64,000 bases of DNA from Reichenbachiella carrageenanivorans (lineage in GTDB: Bacteria; Bacteroidota; Bacteroidia; Cytophagales; Cyclobacteriaceae): assembly GCF_025639805.1 (NCBI RefSeq), contig NZ_CP106735.1:2327501-2391500 (forward strand). The letters run 5' to 3'. A program made the translations under genes and the position numbers. Of the stretch, positions 10,012 through 18,869 are shown in pieces (position 1 is the first letter of the stretch; every line of letters starts with the position of its first letter). The notes beneath the pieces were generated by a model, which saw only the letters and a list, made by a program, of their open reading frames with translations, ran no database searches and was not told where the DNA came from.

Positions 10012-11637
10012 ATGATGATAACGCATATATATAAAGAAATGAAAAAGTACGGAGTGCTTATGGTGCTGGTACTTTTAGTAATCAGTTCGTGTGGAGAAGA
10101 GTTTAATACTCCAGTAGTGATCGAGCCGAGTCATAGTGTAATCAAGGTCTCTCAGTCGAGTAATGGAAACATACTTAATGTGGGTGGTAGTATTGATTTT
10201 GCAGATGTATCTCAAGGTATTTCAAGTAGAGAATGGGTATTTCCGAGTACTGATGTAGAGATTGAAGGAGAAATCACAGATTCAAAAGTGAAAGTAACCT
10301 TTCTTAAAGTAGGTAGCTATGAAGTAGAATTGCATCAGGAGTTTATGGATTCTGCCTATGTAGAACGAGGTGATGATAAAATAGGAATGATGTATGATAC
10401 CACTATCGCTGTGACAGTAATGCCTGCAGTAGAGGTATCAGCACTGAAAGCCAATTTGCTAGATGGAGCAGGCGTAGTAGGAACTGAGATCGACCTTGAT
10501 GCAGATACTCCTACTGAAATTCCTTTTGGTAGTATTATCCGTTATGCATACACTGCAACAGGAAATCCTACTGAAGTTATTGGTGATTTTGATGGAGCTG
10601 AACTAGTGGCAAATGACTCTGAAAATAGTACGTTTGATGTGAAGTACAACGGGCTAGATAAAGTGTTTAGCATATTTCCAGTTTTTCGAAGACCACAGCC
10701 AGAAAGTAGAGATACCTTATACTATACTGATATTGTGAAATGTGTAAGGTCGACAGAACCCGTTACATTGATTGAGGTGTATGCTAAGGATAGTGACCTA
10801 GGAATAGAATTCTCTAGAGGTTTGGATAAATCTTCTGTAAAAACAGACCAATTCAGCGTTACGATCACAACAGCAGGAAGTGGAGATATTACACCAGAGT
10901 TTGAGGCCAAAGTTGATCCGAATAATTCGAGTGTGGTTTTATTAACCATGACAAATGATGAATTCTACAGCGATGATATGGTGAAAGTGACTTATAGTGG
11001 TGCATCACTTGAAACGGCAGATAAAGCTCCAATTGATCCTTTTGCAGACGAAGAAGCAACTATTATTGAGACCAATTTGCTAGAGGAAGCTAGTTACGAT
11101 TACGACATGGAAGATGCAGGCGTGACTTGGGTCGCTGGTACTACCGGTTGGCTAGGGGGTGATTTCACCAATACATTAGAAAAAACTACTGTGAGAGCCA
11201 CAAAAGGAACTACTAGTCTCAAAATATCTGTAGACCCATATAGTTCGGGGGCTTGGGGCAATGGTACCATCGTAGAGCCGACCATAGGTGGAGCACTCCA
11301 AAGGTTTCCATATACTTCGGAAGGAGACAATAAAGTGAAAGTGGCGTATGATGTATTTTTAGAAGCCAACGGAGGGGGTATTGACCCATCGGTACCTAAT
11401 CAGTTTGCGACTAATATGAGGATGTATATCAACTGGGGAGCAGGAGGTACAGAAACCGCCCAATCTCTAGGAGGATCAGCTACGGGCGCATGGCAGGAAC
11501 TCACTGATATTGTGACGATTTCAGATCCTGGCAATGCTCCATTTAGTATGGCCATTAAAATTGCTCAAACGGGCGAGGAAGTATTTACGGCATATATAGA
11601 CAATATTAGAGTGACTAGATGGAACCCTAGACCATAG
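10012..11637 (+). CDS. Surface lipoprotein, probable glycan-binding protein of the first SusCD unit
   Basis: The 541-residue lipoprotein has lipobox ISSC (Cys27). A second possible start, ATG at 10039 (MKKYGVLM), would give a more typical signal peptide; the short 14-bp gap to susD favours 10012. After the anchor there is a PKD-like region (about 45-140, with REWVFPSTDVEIEGE), then further beta-sandwich domains, and a C-terminal segment (about 365-541) that resembles a carbohydrate-binding jelly roll with a conserved end (AYIDNIRVTRWNP). Its position after susCD matches SusE/SusF or SGBP proteins that hold polysaccharide on the cell surface. No catalytic motif is visible. I do not recognise a named family. 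Confidence 0.75.
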   Translation: MMITHIYKEMKKYGVLMVLVLLVISSCGEEFNTPVVIEPSHSVIKVSQSSNGNILNVGGSIDFADVSQGISSREWVFPSTDVEIEGEITDSKVKVTFLKVGSYEVELHQEFMDSAYVERGDDKIGMMYDTTIAVTVMPAVEVSALKANLLDGAGVVGTEIDLDADTPTEIPFGSIIRYAYTATGNPTEVIGDFDGAELVANDSENSTFDVKYNGLDKVFSIFPVFRRPQPESRDTLYYTDIVKCVRSTEPVTLIEVYAKDSDLGIEFSRGLDKSSVKTDQFSVTITTAGSGDITPEFEAKVDPNNSSVVLLTMTNDEFYSDDMVKVTYSGASLETADKAPIDPFADEEATIIETNLLEEASYDYDMEDAGVTWVAGTTGWLGGDFTNTLEKTTVRATKGTTSLKISVDPYSSGAWGNGTIVEPTIGGALQRFPYTSEGDNKVKVAYDVFLEANGGGIDPSVPNQFATNMRMYINWGAGGTETAQSLGGSATGAWQELTDIVTISDPGNAPFSMAIKIAQTGEEVFTAYIDNIRVTRWNPRP

Positions 11638-11669
11638 TCTTACCAGCCAACGTTCATTTAAATAAGTAG

Positions 11670-11712
11670 AAGCCTCCCTTATTCTGCATAGTAGGATAGG
11701 GGAGGCTTTTGT
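11670..11712 (+). terminator. Rho-independent terminator after first SusCD unit
   Basis: AAGCCTCCC (11670-11678) pairs with GGGAGGCTT, and the stem extends with weaker pairs. A TTTTGTTTT run follows. It closes the susCD-lipoprotein operon, 33 bases after its last stop codon, between genes that converge. Confidence 0.85.
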
Positions 11713-11795
11713 TTTATAACTTTTGAGGCTGAACAGTTTTCTACATCCGCAGTTCTGTTTTGAACTTGTACGAAGCAAACAAAAACTATTTCAGC

Positions 11796-14700
11796 TTACT
11801 CCAAATACTTAGAAGGAGATTTTCCAAAGTGTTTCTTAAAGCTTCGGCTAAAATAATGAGGGTTAGAAAAACCACAGGAATAAGCGATTTCGGCAATAGT
11901 TGCCTCAGGTTGTGTGGCGATCAGATGTGCTGCTTTTTTTAGCCGCATGGTCATGATAAGCTCATTGGGAGTCTGACCCGTGATGGCTTTTATTTTGGCA
12001 AACAAGTTGGTGCGGCCTAGCATCATATCTCTGGAGAAGGCCGCCACATCATACTTCGTGTTGCTCAGGTTTTCATTTATTGTTGTTTCCATCTTCTCCA
12101 AAAACTCTCTGTCAATCCTATTTTTGGCCATTTTTGATGTAGTAGATACAGGGTCTACGGCAAATTTCTTCTGTATGGCTCGGTGATTATTGAGGATGTT
12201 GTTGATTCGCGCTACCAGTATTTTAGTGTTGAATGGTTTGGTGATATAATCGTCGGCACCTGTTTCCAGTCCCTCTATTTTGTGTTCTACGGCAGTACGG
12301 GCAGTGAGCAAGACTACTGGTATGTGAGAGGTCGTAAGATTAGTCTTTAGTTTACTGCACATTTCAGTACCACTCATTACAGGCATCAGCACATCGCTGA
12401 GAATCAGATCTGGCTGTAGGGTTTGTGCTCTTTCAAAACCTTCTTGTCCATTGCAGGCTACATGTACCTCGAAGGATACCTGCATCAGTTCTTGTAAAAA
12501 TTGGCGTACCTCATCGTTGTCTTCTACGACTAGTATGGTAGAAGTTGCATGTGTTTTTACAACCGTTTCTGTATCGGGGACATCCTGGGTTATTACCGCA
12601 GGGGCAAACTCAAGTTCCTCCGAAATGATCGGAGTGTCCAAGTCTTCAGTGTGCAATTCAGAAGCATCAAAATGGATATGCCCAGTAGGAATATGTACGG
12701 TGAATGACGTGTGGTCATTTTTCTCACTCATCACAGATATACTGCCTTTGTGTGCCGTGATAATGCCTTTGGATAGGGCTAGACCAATGCCTGTACCTTG
12801 CTTGCTTTCGGTGGATAAGTGATCCAATTGGTAGAACCTGTCAAATATTCTATCTAGGCTTTCTTGTGGCATGCCTACGCCAGTATTGATGATTTCGACA
12901 GCCATTTCAGTGTCCTGAAAATAGAGCTTAATAGTGATCTTTCCTTTTTTTGGAGTGAATTTGAAGGCATTTGAAAGCAAATTGTAAAAGACTTTTTCAA
13001 GTTGGGGTTTGTCATACCAGAGTTCTACAGTAGGTAGGTCGTTTTCTAAGGTATAGTCAATCTCTGCGTGCTGAGCCAATTCGACAAAGCTCAAATAGAT
13101 CTCCTCAATGAATGGAATAAAATCATGCTTCGATGCTTTGATTTTAAGATGACCTTGCTCTTGTTTTCTAAAATCTAGAAGCTCCGAAATGAGGGTCTTC
13201 AGTCGTAAAGTGTTTTTATGAATATTGAGCACTTTCTTGTAAGTAGATGGGGATAGGTTTTGTTTTTCGAGCAGTAGGTCTATCTGTCCAGCTATGAGCG
13301 TGAGTGGCGTTCTGAATTCATGAGAGATGTCTGTAAAGAATCGAAGCTTAGATTGGTTGAGTTGTACATTCTGATCTAGTTTTTGATGCTCCATTTCTAG
13401 TTCATCTTCAAGCCTTTTCCTAGATAGGTATTGTTGATTGAAGAGAAAAAGGATACCAATGGCTACCAATAAATATATGATATAAGCTGTTCTTGAGAGA
13501 TAAAACGGCGGATTCATCTTGATTTCCAATCGTGCTTCCAAGGTAGGTGCGTTGATGTTTCTTACACGGAAGACGTACTTACCATCGTCCAAGCTGGTAT
13601 AGGTGGCTTCGCTATTCTGTGAGGCAGTCACCCATTTTTGATCAAACCCCTCTAGTTTAAATTCTAATGCTTGCTTTTCTGATTTGGAGAAAGCCATATC
13701 CGTAAAGCGGATAGTGATCGCTGAGTGAAAATGACTAAGGTCTATACTTTTGGTTTTGAAAATACTCTGACTCAGAATTTCGGGATGAGTCGTAGGATCT
13801 ACTTTTTCGTTGTTGATGAATAGCTCACTTATTTGTGGCGTTTTCTTGCTCGATTTGTTGAGTACAGCTTGTTCGTTGAACGAGGCCATGCCATTGAAGC
13901 CACTGACAAAAACTTCCCCGTCGGAGGTGATAAATAGCCCGCCTTCGTTGAGCTCATTGAGGGGAAGTCCATTGGCGTAAGTGATGTTTTTGAAAGTCTT
14001 CTTGTCTACGTTGAAAAAGCTCACCCCTTTATTGGTGGCGAGAATAAGCCCTCCAAACCTGGAAGCAGCTATGCTAAATACAATATTGCCAGGGAGCCCT
14101 TGGTCTGTGTAGTATTTGATGAAATCATTGCTTTTAGGAAGAAATTGGTTGAGGCCATTGGCCGTGGCAATCCAAATCCTGGAATAGTGATCTTCGAATA
14201 TTTGATAGACAAAATTATTGGCCAGACTTCGCTCATCATCTGGTTTGTGAGCAAACGATAAAAATTCGCCATTGCGCATAGAATAACGGAAGAGCCCCGA
14301 ATATTCCGTGCCGATCCAGAGGTATTCTTCGGAGTCTATAAATAGACTGATGATACGCTCGTTGATACGCTCATTGATATAATCGGGTAGAAACTTTGAG
14401 AAGGTTTGATGCTCAGGATCAAAGTGAATGACTCCGTAAATCGTACCAAGGATAAACCCGTTTTTGTATGAAATGAGTGTGGATATGTCTCCTACAGGTA
14501 GTGAATCTGGATTGTATTTGGCATCGAGATAGGAGGTGAATTTTTTCGTTTCCAAATCCATCTTATTCAATCCTCCACGGTGAGTACCGATCCACAATAT
14601 CGAATCTCCTTGGTTGAGAAGCCCTTTTACATTGTTGTGAGAGATACTGTTTTTGCCTGGTGTGTACTTGTAGTATTCAAATTTGTTTTGTTTTCGGTCG

Positions 14701-15764
14701 AAGAAGTTGAGGCCTCCACCATCGGTACAGATCCATAGGTTGTGGTTTTTGTCTTCGATCATGCGGCCTACTACTCTGAAGTTGATACTTTCATGGTTGG
14801 TCGTGTTTTCGGGGTAGAAGGAGAAGATGTTTCGAGTAGGATTAAAAAGATTAGCACCACCATAATAAGTGCCTGCCCACATGGCACCACTTTGATCTTT
14901 AAACAACGACCAGATAGAATTGTGAGACAGTCCATAAGGACGGCTTTTATCCACTGCGTAGTGCTTGATTTGTCCCTCTTTGGTGATTTCGTCTAGCCCA
15001 TAAAATGTACCGACCCAAATATTGCCGTGATCATCTTCTTGGATGCATCTTACAAACTCATGACTCAGTTGATCGCCACTGAGGTGCTTTATCAGACCTG
15101 AGGGGTCGCGTTTGAGCAGGCCGTTGTTGTCAGTGCCTATCCAGATGTTTTGTTCGGAGTCTATGAAAATGCTTTTGACCTGCACATGGTTCATAAGTGT
15201 GGTCTGTGCAGTTGCATTTAGTACCAATAGACGATGGTTAGTACCTATCAGTAGTTGGTCTCCATGAGGTTCTATTTCAGAGATGATTTCATCGGCTCTG
15301 AGAACTAATTTTTTGGGAATGTATTGTTTGGAATCTTGATCTAGTAGATAGGCATCTTTTTCTGTGATTACCCAAATCCCTCCATGATATATACCAAACG
15401 ATTTGAGACCAGGCTGTGGATAGTTGGTTATTTGCTCTGTGTGGGTATCAAAGCGATTCATTGCATTAGGAGTGAGTATCCACACATCATCACCATGCGT
15501 TTTTATTCTTTTGATTTGATTTTCAAAAAGTGAATTTTTAGAGTCACTGCCAGTAGAATAGGTCGTCATGGTAGTGCCATTGTATCTATTCAGACCATTG
15601 CGTGTACCTAACCAGATATTGCCTAGTGCATCTTGGGAGATGGCCATCACCGAGATCTGGCTCAGACCATCTTCTAGATCGATGTGTTCGAAGTTGATGA
15701 CTTGGGCTTGAAGGTGGGTGATTGACCCGATCAGGGTCGCAAATAGTACAAAAAAAATCCTCAT
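11796..15764 (-). CDS. Hybrid two-component system (HTCS) regulator: sensor kinase, receiver and AraC-type DNA-binding domain in one chain
   Basis: This 1322-residue protein senses a periplasmic oligosaccharide and activates the surrounding genes. Order of parts: signal peptide (1-20), two beta-propellers made of regulator-propeller repeats (about 25-630, many NIWLGT/LWIGT strands), a Y_Y_Y-type domain (about 690-755), a membrane segment (about 757-777), HisKA with the phospho-acceptor in ISHEFRTP (His about 815), HATPase_c (NLLSNAFKF and GTGIGLALSKG), a receiver domain with LVVEDND and the phospho-acceptor in LILSDVLMP, and a C-terminal AraC HTH (IAEIAYSCGFSNPHYFSRSF). It is transcribed away from the GH88-lyase-susCD genes. 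In Bacteroides thetaiotaomicron, regulators of this type respond to unsaturated disaccharides from chondroitin; the same ligand class is an inference here. Confidence 0.95.
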   Translation of the reverse strand: MRIFFVLFATLIGSITHLQAQVINFEHIDLEDGLSQISVMAISQDALGNIWLGTRNGLNRYNGTTMTTYSTGSDSKNSLFENQIKRIKTHGDDVWILTPNAMNRFDTHTEQITNYPQPGLKSFGIYHGGIWVITEKDAYLLDQDSKQYIPKKLVLRADEIISEIEPHGDQLLIGTNHRLLVLNATAQTTLMNHVQVKSIFIDSEQNIWIGTDNNGLLKRDPSGLIKHLSGDQLSHEFVRCIQEDDHGNIWVGTFYGLDEITKEGQIKHYAVDKSRPYGLSHNSIWSLFKDQSGAMWAGTYYGGANLFNPTRNIFSFYPENTTNHESINFRVVGRMIEDKNHNLWICTDGGGLNFFDRKQNKFEYYKYTPGKNSISHNNVKGLLNQGDSILWIGTHRGGLNKMDLETKKFTSYLDAKYNPDSLPVGDISTLISYKNGFILGTIYGVIHFDPEHQTFSKFLPDYINERINERIISLFIDSEEYLWIGTEYSGLFRYSMRNGEFLSFAHKPDDERSLANNFVYQIFEDHYSRIWIATANGLNQFLPKSNDFIKYYTDQGLPGNIVFSIAASRFGGLILATNKGVSFFNVDKKTFKNITYANGLPLNELNEGGLFITSDGEVFVSGFNGMASFNEQAVLNKSSKKTPQISELFINNEKVDPTTHPEILSQSIFKTKSIDLSHFHSAITIRFTDMAFSKSEKQALEFKLEGFDQKWVTASQNSEATYTSLDDGKYVFRVRNINAPTLEARLEIKMNPPFYLSRTAYIIYLLVAIGILFLFNQQYLSRKRLEDELEMEHQKLDQNVQLNQSKLRFFTDISHEFRTPLTLIAGQIDLLLEKQNLSPSTYKKVLNIHKNTLRLKTLISELLDFRKQEQGHLKIKASKHDFIPFIEEIYLSFVELAQHAEIDYTLENDLPTVELWYDKPQLEKVFYNLLSNAFKFTPKKGKITIKLYFQDTEMAVEIINTGVGMPQESLDRIFDRFYQLDHLSTESKQGTGIGLALSKGIITAHKGSISVMSEKNDHTSFTVHIPTGHIHFDASELHTEDLDTPIISEELEFAPAVITQDVPDTETVVKTHATSTILVVEDNDEVRQFLQELMQVSFEVHVACNGQEGFERAQTLQPDLILSDVLMPVMSGTEMCSKLKTNLTTSHIPVVLLTARTAVEHKIEGLETGADDYITKPFNTKILVARINNILNNHRAIQKKFAVDPVSTTSKMAKNRIDREFLEKMETTINENLSNTKYDVAAFSRDMMLGRTNLFAKIKAITGQTPNELIMTMRLKKAAHLIATQPEATIAEIAYSCGFSNPHYFSRSFKKHFGKSPSKYLE

Positions 15765-16078
15765 TTGATTAACTGCTATAAATACTTTTCTTTTGCATTT
15801 CCTTCATGTAAATGAATAGTCTGAAAAGTGGCTTTCATTTCAATAGCCAATCTAATTCCTTTTTTTAATATGATGAATCAGAATGATTTGACAGATGTCA
15901 ATATCGTTCGGAATGCTTGTACAAATGTACAGATTGACCAAAGATTTAAACTCCTACCTTTTCTGATGCCTGAACTAACCTATTGTACGAAAGTGCAAGA
16001 GGTATGGATGATTGTGTACAGACTTGCTTAGTGCTCAAAGTAGTTTTGGGTTAGGAATTTTTAGAATAATCACAAATA
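15765..16078. promoter_or_regulatory. Divergent regulatory region between HTCS and GH88 genes
   Basis: No credible gene occupies these 314 bases. Two inverted repeats stand out: TTGACA-GA-TGTCAA (15888-15901) and TGTACA-AA-TGTACA (15918-15931), with centres exactly 30 bp apart, and a weaker match TTGTAC-GAAA-GTGCAA at 15985-16000. A promoter-like TAGTTTTG (matches TAnnTTTG) lies at 16041-16048, 31 bases before the GH88 start. The repeats are candidate HTCS binding sites; this is inference from position and symmetry. Confidence 0.5.
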
Positions 16079-17302
16079 ATGAAAACAATGAATTGGTTAG
16101 CCATCATATCTTTCGCAGTTGTCGTCGCAGGATGTACCAGTAGTACTGGCAAAAACAGCGAGCGAGTAGAAGACCATACACTACAGAGTGTAGAGCAGCA
16201 GCTGAGCTTACTACTTGCCACGGCAGAGGAAGCAAATAAAAATCCACGTACTATAGACGAAGACGGTGAAATCCACTGGGCGACTAAAGCACCTACTTCC
16301 AATCGTCTTGGTGGTTTCGATTGGACCTTAGGTTTCTTCCCTGGTAGCTGTTGGTATATGTATGAGTATACCCAAGATGAAAAATGGAAAGATGCGGCGA
16401 TCAAATTTCAAAGCCTTCATGAAAATTTTAAAGACCTAACAGGGTCTCACGATATGGGCTTTGTGTTCAACTGCTCTTATGGCAATGCCTATCGCCTGAC
16501 CAAAGAAGACAAGTACAAGGAAGTGATGATTGATGCTGGTGATGCCTTGATTCAGAGATTCAACCCTACAGTAGGCTGCATCCAAAGCTGGGATGTAGAC
16601 AAAGGATGGCAAGCCACTAGAGGTTGGAGGTATCCTGTCATTATAGACAATATGATGAACCTAGAGTTGTTATTCGAGCTAACCAAACTGACAGGCGATT
16701 CAAAATACAAGGAAGTGGCGATATCTCATGCCGATAAGACTTTACAAAATCATTTTAGAGCAGACTACAGCTCCTACCATGTGGTAGATTATGATCCAGA
16801 GACAGGCGCTGTGCGCAAAAAAAACACCGCTCAAGGTTATGCACATGAGAGCGCATGGGCGAGAGGACAGGCATGGGGGTTGTATGGATATGTAGTATGC
16901 TATCGATACACCAAAGACCCAAGGTATTTGGAACAGGCCATAAAAATCGCAGATTTTATTCAGTCATTTGATGGCACGCCTAAGGATGGGATTCCGTATT
17001 GGGACTATCAGGCACCTGAGATTCCAAACGAACCAAGAGATGTGTCGGCAGCAGCGATTACCGCCTCGGCCTTGGTCGAACTCAATGGGTACACGAAAGA
17101 TGCTTACAAGCCTTTTGAAAATAAGTTGATGACCTCATTGGCTTCTCCTGCATATACGGCCAAAGCAGGCGAAATCCACAACTTTGTGCTGAAGCACAGC
17201 GTGGGTAGCATCCCGCACAACAACGAAATAGACGTGCCTCTCAACTACGCAGACTATTATTATATAGAGGCACTTGTACGTCAATACGAATTAAGTAAAT
17301 AA
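16079..17302 (+). CDS. Unsaturated glucuronyl hydrolase, glycoside hydrolase family 88
   Basis: The 407-residue enzyme would hydrate the 4,5-double bond of the unsaturated uronate at the non-reducing end of lyase products, releasing the keto-uronate and N-acetylhexosamine. It is a lipoprotein (lipobox VAGC, Cys19), so it acts in the periplasm or at a membrane. GH88 hallmarks are SHDMGF (Asp125) and IIDNMMNLELL (Asp190), which correspond to the two catalytic Asp of the Bacillus enzyme (Asp88, Asp149), together with HESAWARGQAWG near 258-269 and DVSAAAITASAL. The length is typical. It is the first gene of the long plus-strand run behind the HTCS promoter region, 16 bp ahead of a lyase candidate. 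Confidence 0.95.
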   Translation: MKTMNWLAIISFAVVVAGCTSSTGKNSERVEDHTLQSVEQQLSLLLATAEEANKNPRTIDEDGEIHWATKAPTSNRLGGFDWTLGFFPGSCWYMYEYTQDEKWKDAAIKFQSLHENFKDLTGSHDMGFVFNCSYGNAYRLTKEDKYKEVMIDAGDALIQRFNPTVGCIQSWDVDKGWQATRGWRYPVIIDNMMNLELLFELTKLTGDSKYKEVAISHADKTLQNHFRADYSSYHVVDYDPETGAVRKKNTAQGYAHESAWARGQAWGLYGYVVCYRYTKDPRYLEQAIKIADFIQSFDGTPKDGIPYWDYQAPEIPNEPRDVSAAAITASALVELNGYTKDAYKPFENKLMTSLASPAYTAKAGEIHNFVLKHSVGSIPHNNEIDVPLNYADYYYIEALVRQYELSK

Positions 17303-17318
17303 TACAAAACACACAACG

Positions 17319-18869
17319 ATGAAAAACTACTTAGCATTAATAGGCTTACTAGTAAGTGCTCAGTTGGTGGCACAAGAATCTCCTCTGTGGGAAGATTTTG
17401 TGCAGGCCAAGAAGGACGGGACAGAAGCCATTTTGCCAGACTTTTCTTATGCGGGATACCATAGGGGAGAGAAAGAAGTACCCGATGTCAATCATAAAGT
17501 ATTCAATGTACAGGATTTTGGTGCTGTGGCCAACGACGGAAAGTCTGATCGGCAGGCAGTAGAAGAGGCCATAGCCGCTGCCAAGGCTAACAAATCTGGG
17601 GTGATATTTTTCCCTAAAGGAAGATATGATTTCAATACAGCAGGAGAAGAAAAGAAATCCATTCTAGTGAATGCAAGCAATATTGTGTTCAGAGGCGAAG
17701 GTTCAGGAGCTGGTGGTACTTTGCTTTTTATGAACGAAGACATGCCTCCCGCAGATCCAGATAAGATGTGGACGTGTCCGCCCATGTTCAAATTTGCAGG
17801 AAGTGGAAAAGATGAGAAAGTAGCCAATGTGGTAGCCGATGCTGGCAGAGGTACTTTCAGTGTCGATGTAAATAATGCCAAATCTATTAAACCTGGTACG
17901 TGGGTGAGGCTGGCCGTCAAAAATGCAGACCCTGAGTTTGTGAAAGAAGAGATGGCTCCTTATCCGATTTATGAAGAATGGACCAAACTCAACGAGGGGG
18001 GTGTCATTATAAACGAATACCACGAAGTAGACAAAGTAAAAGGCAATACAGTCTTTTTCAAAGAACCGATACTTAGGGCTGTGAGTGCCAAGTATGGATG
18101 GAAAATCTATACCTATGGTCATGGAGAAGAAGTAGGAGTGGAAGATATCGCCTTCGAGGGCAACTGGCACGAAGATTTTGTGCACCACAAATCTGCACTG
18201 CACGACACCGGCTACACCCTGATGCAGTTTAGCCGATTGACCAACTCATGGATGAGAAACTGTAAGTTCACCAACTTCAATAGTGTATTTAGCACTGGGC
18301 TTTCGGCCAATATCTCCGTCTATAATTGTGACCTCACGGGTACGCCAGGGCATAGTGCCATGAGTGCCAATGGGTCTAGCCGCGTGTTTTTTGGTAAGAT
18401 CAATGACACAGCCGAGCACTGGCATGCTACGGGTATATCTAATGAATCTATCGGCACAGTGATCTGGCGCAATACCTTTTCGGCCAATAGCTGCTTCAAT
18501 AGCCATGCTTCACAACCTAGAACTACATTGTTTGATTGTACTGAAGGAGGCTTTTTCTTAGGTCGTGCAGGTGGTGCTAAGTTCAACCTGCCCAACCACT
18601 TGAGAGAGCTGGTTTTGTGGAATTTTAAAGAAACGGATGAGGCTGAAGAAAACTTCGAATTTTGGTCTTCCCAAACGTGGTATTGGAAAATAATACCACC
18701 GATAGTTGTCGGCTTTCACGGAAGTGGGACTACTTTTTTGCCCGAACAAGTCGGCATATTAGAGAGCGTGGGTACACCAGTGAAGCCTGAATCGCTCTAC
18801 GAAGAACAACTTAAATTGAGGTTGGGTAGTTTGCCCAACTGGCTTGTTACATTAAAAACTACTAATTAA
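17319..18869 (+). CDS. Right-handed beta-helix polysaccharide lyase candidate (pectate-lyase superfamily, PL29/DUF4955-like)
   Basis: The 516-residue protein has a signal peptide (1-18, ending LVAQ) and a pectate-lyase-type N-terminal strand region (KVFNVQDFGAVANDGKSD, about 63-80) followed by beta-helix turns rich in Asn and Gly (IVFRGEGSG, NISVYNCDLTGTPGHS, GTVIWRNTFSANSCF). A C-terminal block NLPNHLRELVLWNF ... LYEEQLKLRLGSLPNWL is shared with the larger protein at 30277-33027. In B. thetaiotaomicron a DUF4955-type beta-helix protein founded family PL29, active on chondroitin, dermatan and hyaluronan; assignment here rests on memory of that family and on genome context (GH88 just upstream, PL8 downstream). 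A start codon directly after its stop begins the next gene. Function is probable; the exact family needs a profile search. Confidence 0.7.
   Translation: MKNYLALIGLLVSAQLVAQESPLWEDFVQAKKDGTEAILPDFSYAGYHRGEKEVPDVNHKVFNVQDFGAVANDGKSDRQAVEEAIAAAKANKSGVIFFPKGRYDFNTAGEEKKSILVNASNIVFRGEGSGAGGTLLFMNEDMPPADPDKMWTCPPMFKFAGSGKDEKVANVVADAGRGTFSVDVNNAKSIKPGTWVRLAVKNADPEFVKEEMAPYPIYEEWTKLNEGGVIINEYHEVDKVKGNTVFFKEPILRAVSAKYGWKIYTYGHGEEVGVEDIAFEGNWHEDFVHHKSALHDTGYTLMQFSRLTNSWMRNCKFTNFNSVFSTGLSANISVYNCDLTGTPGHSAMSANGSSRVFFGKINDTAEHWHATGISNESIGTVIWRNTFSANSCFNSHASQPRTTLFDCTEGGFFLGRAGGAKFNLPNHLRELVLWNFKETDEAEENFEFWSSQTWYWKIIPPIVVGFHGSGTTFLPEQVGILESVGTPVKPESLYEEQLKLRLGSLPNWLVTLKTTN

Noticed and set aside
11760..11942. 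60-residue frame at the end of the HTCS gene
   Set aside because: It is antisense to the conserved AraC-type C-terminus of the HTCS.
15828..16031. 67-residue frame in the HTCS/GH88 intergenic region
   Set aside because: The predicted peptide has no domain or signal, and the DNA carries palindromes and a promoter-like box that fit a regulatory region.
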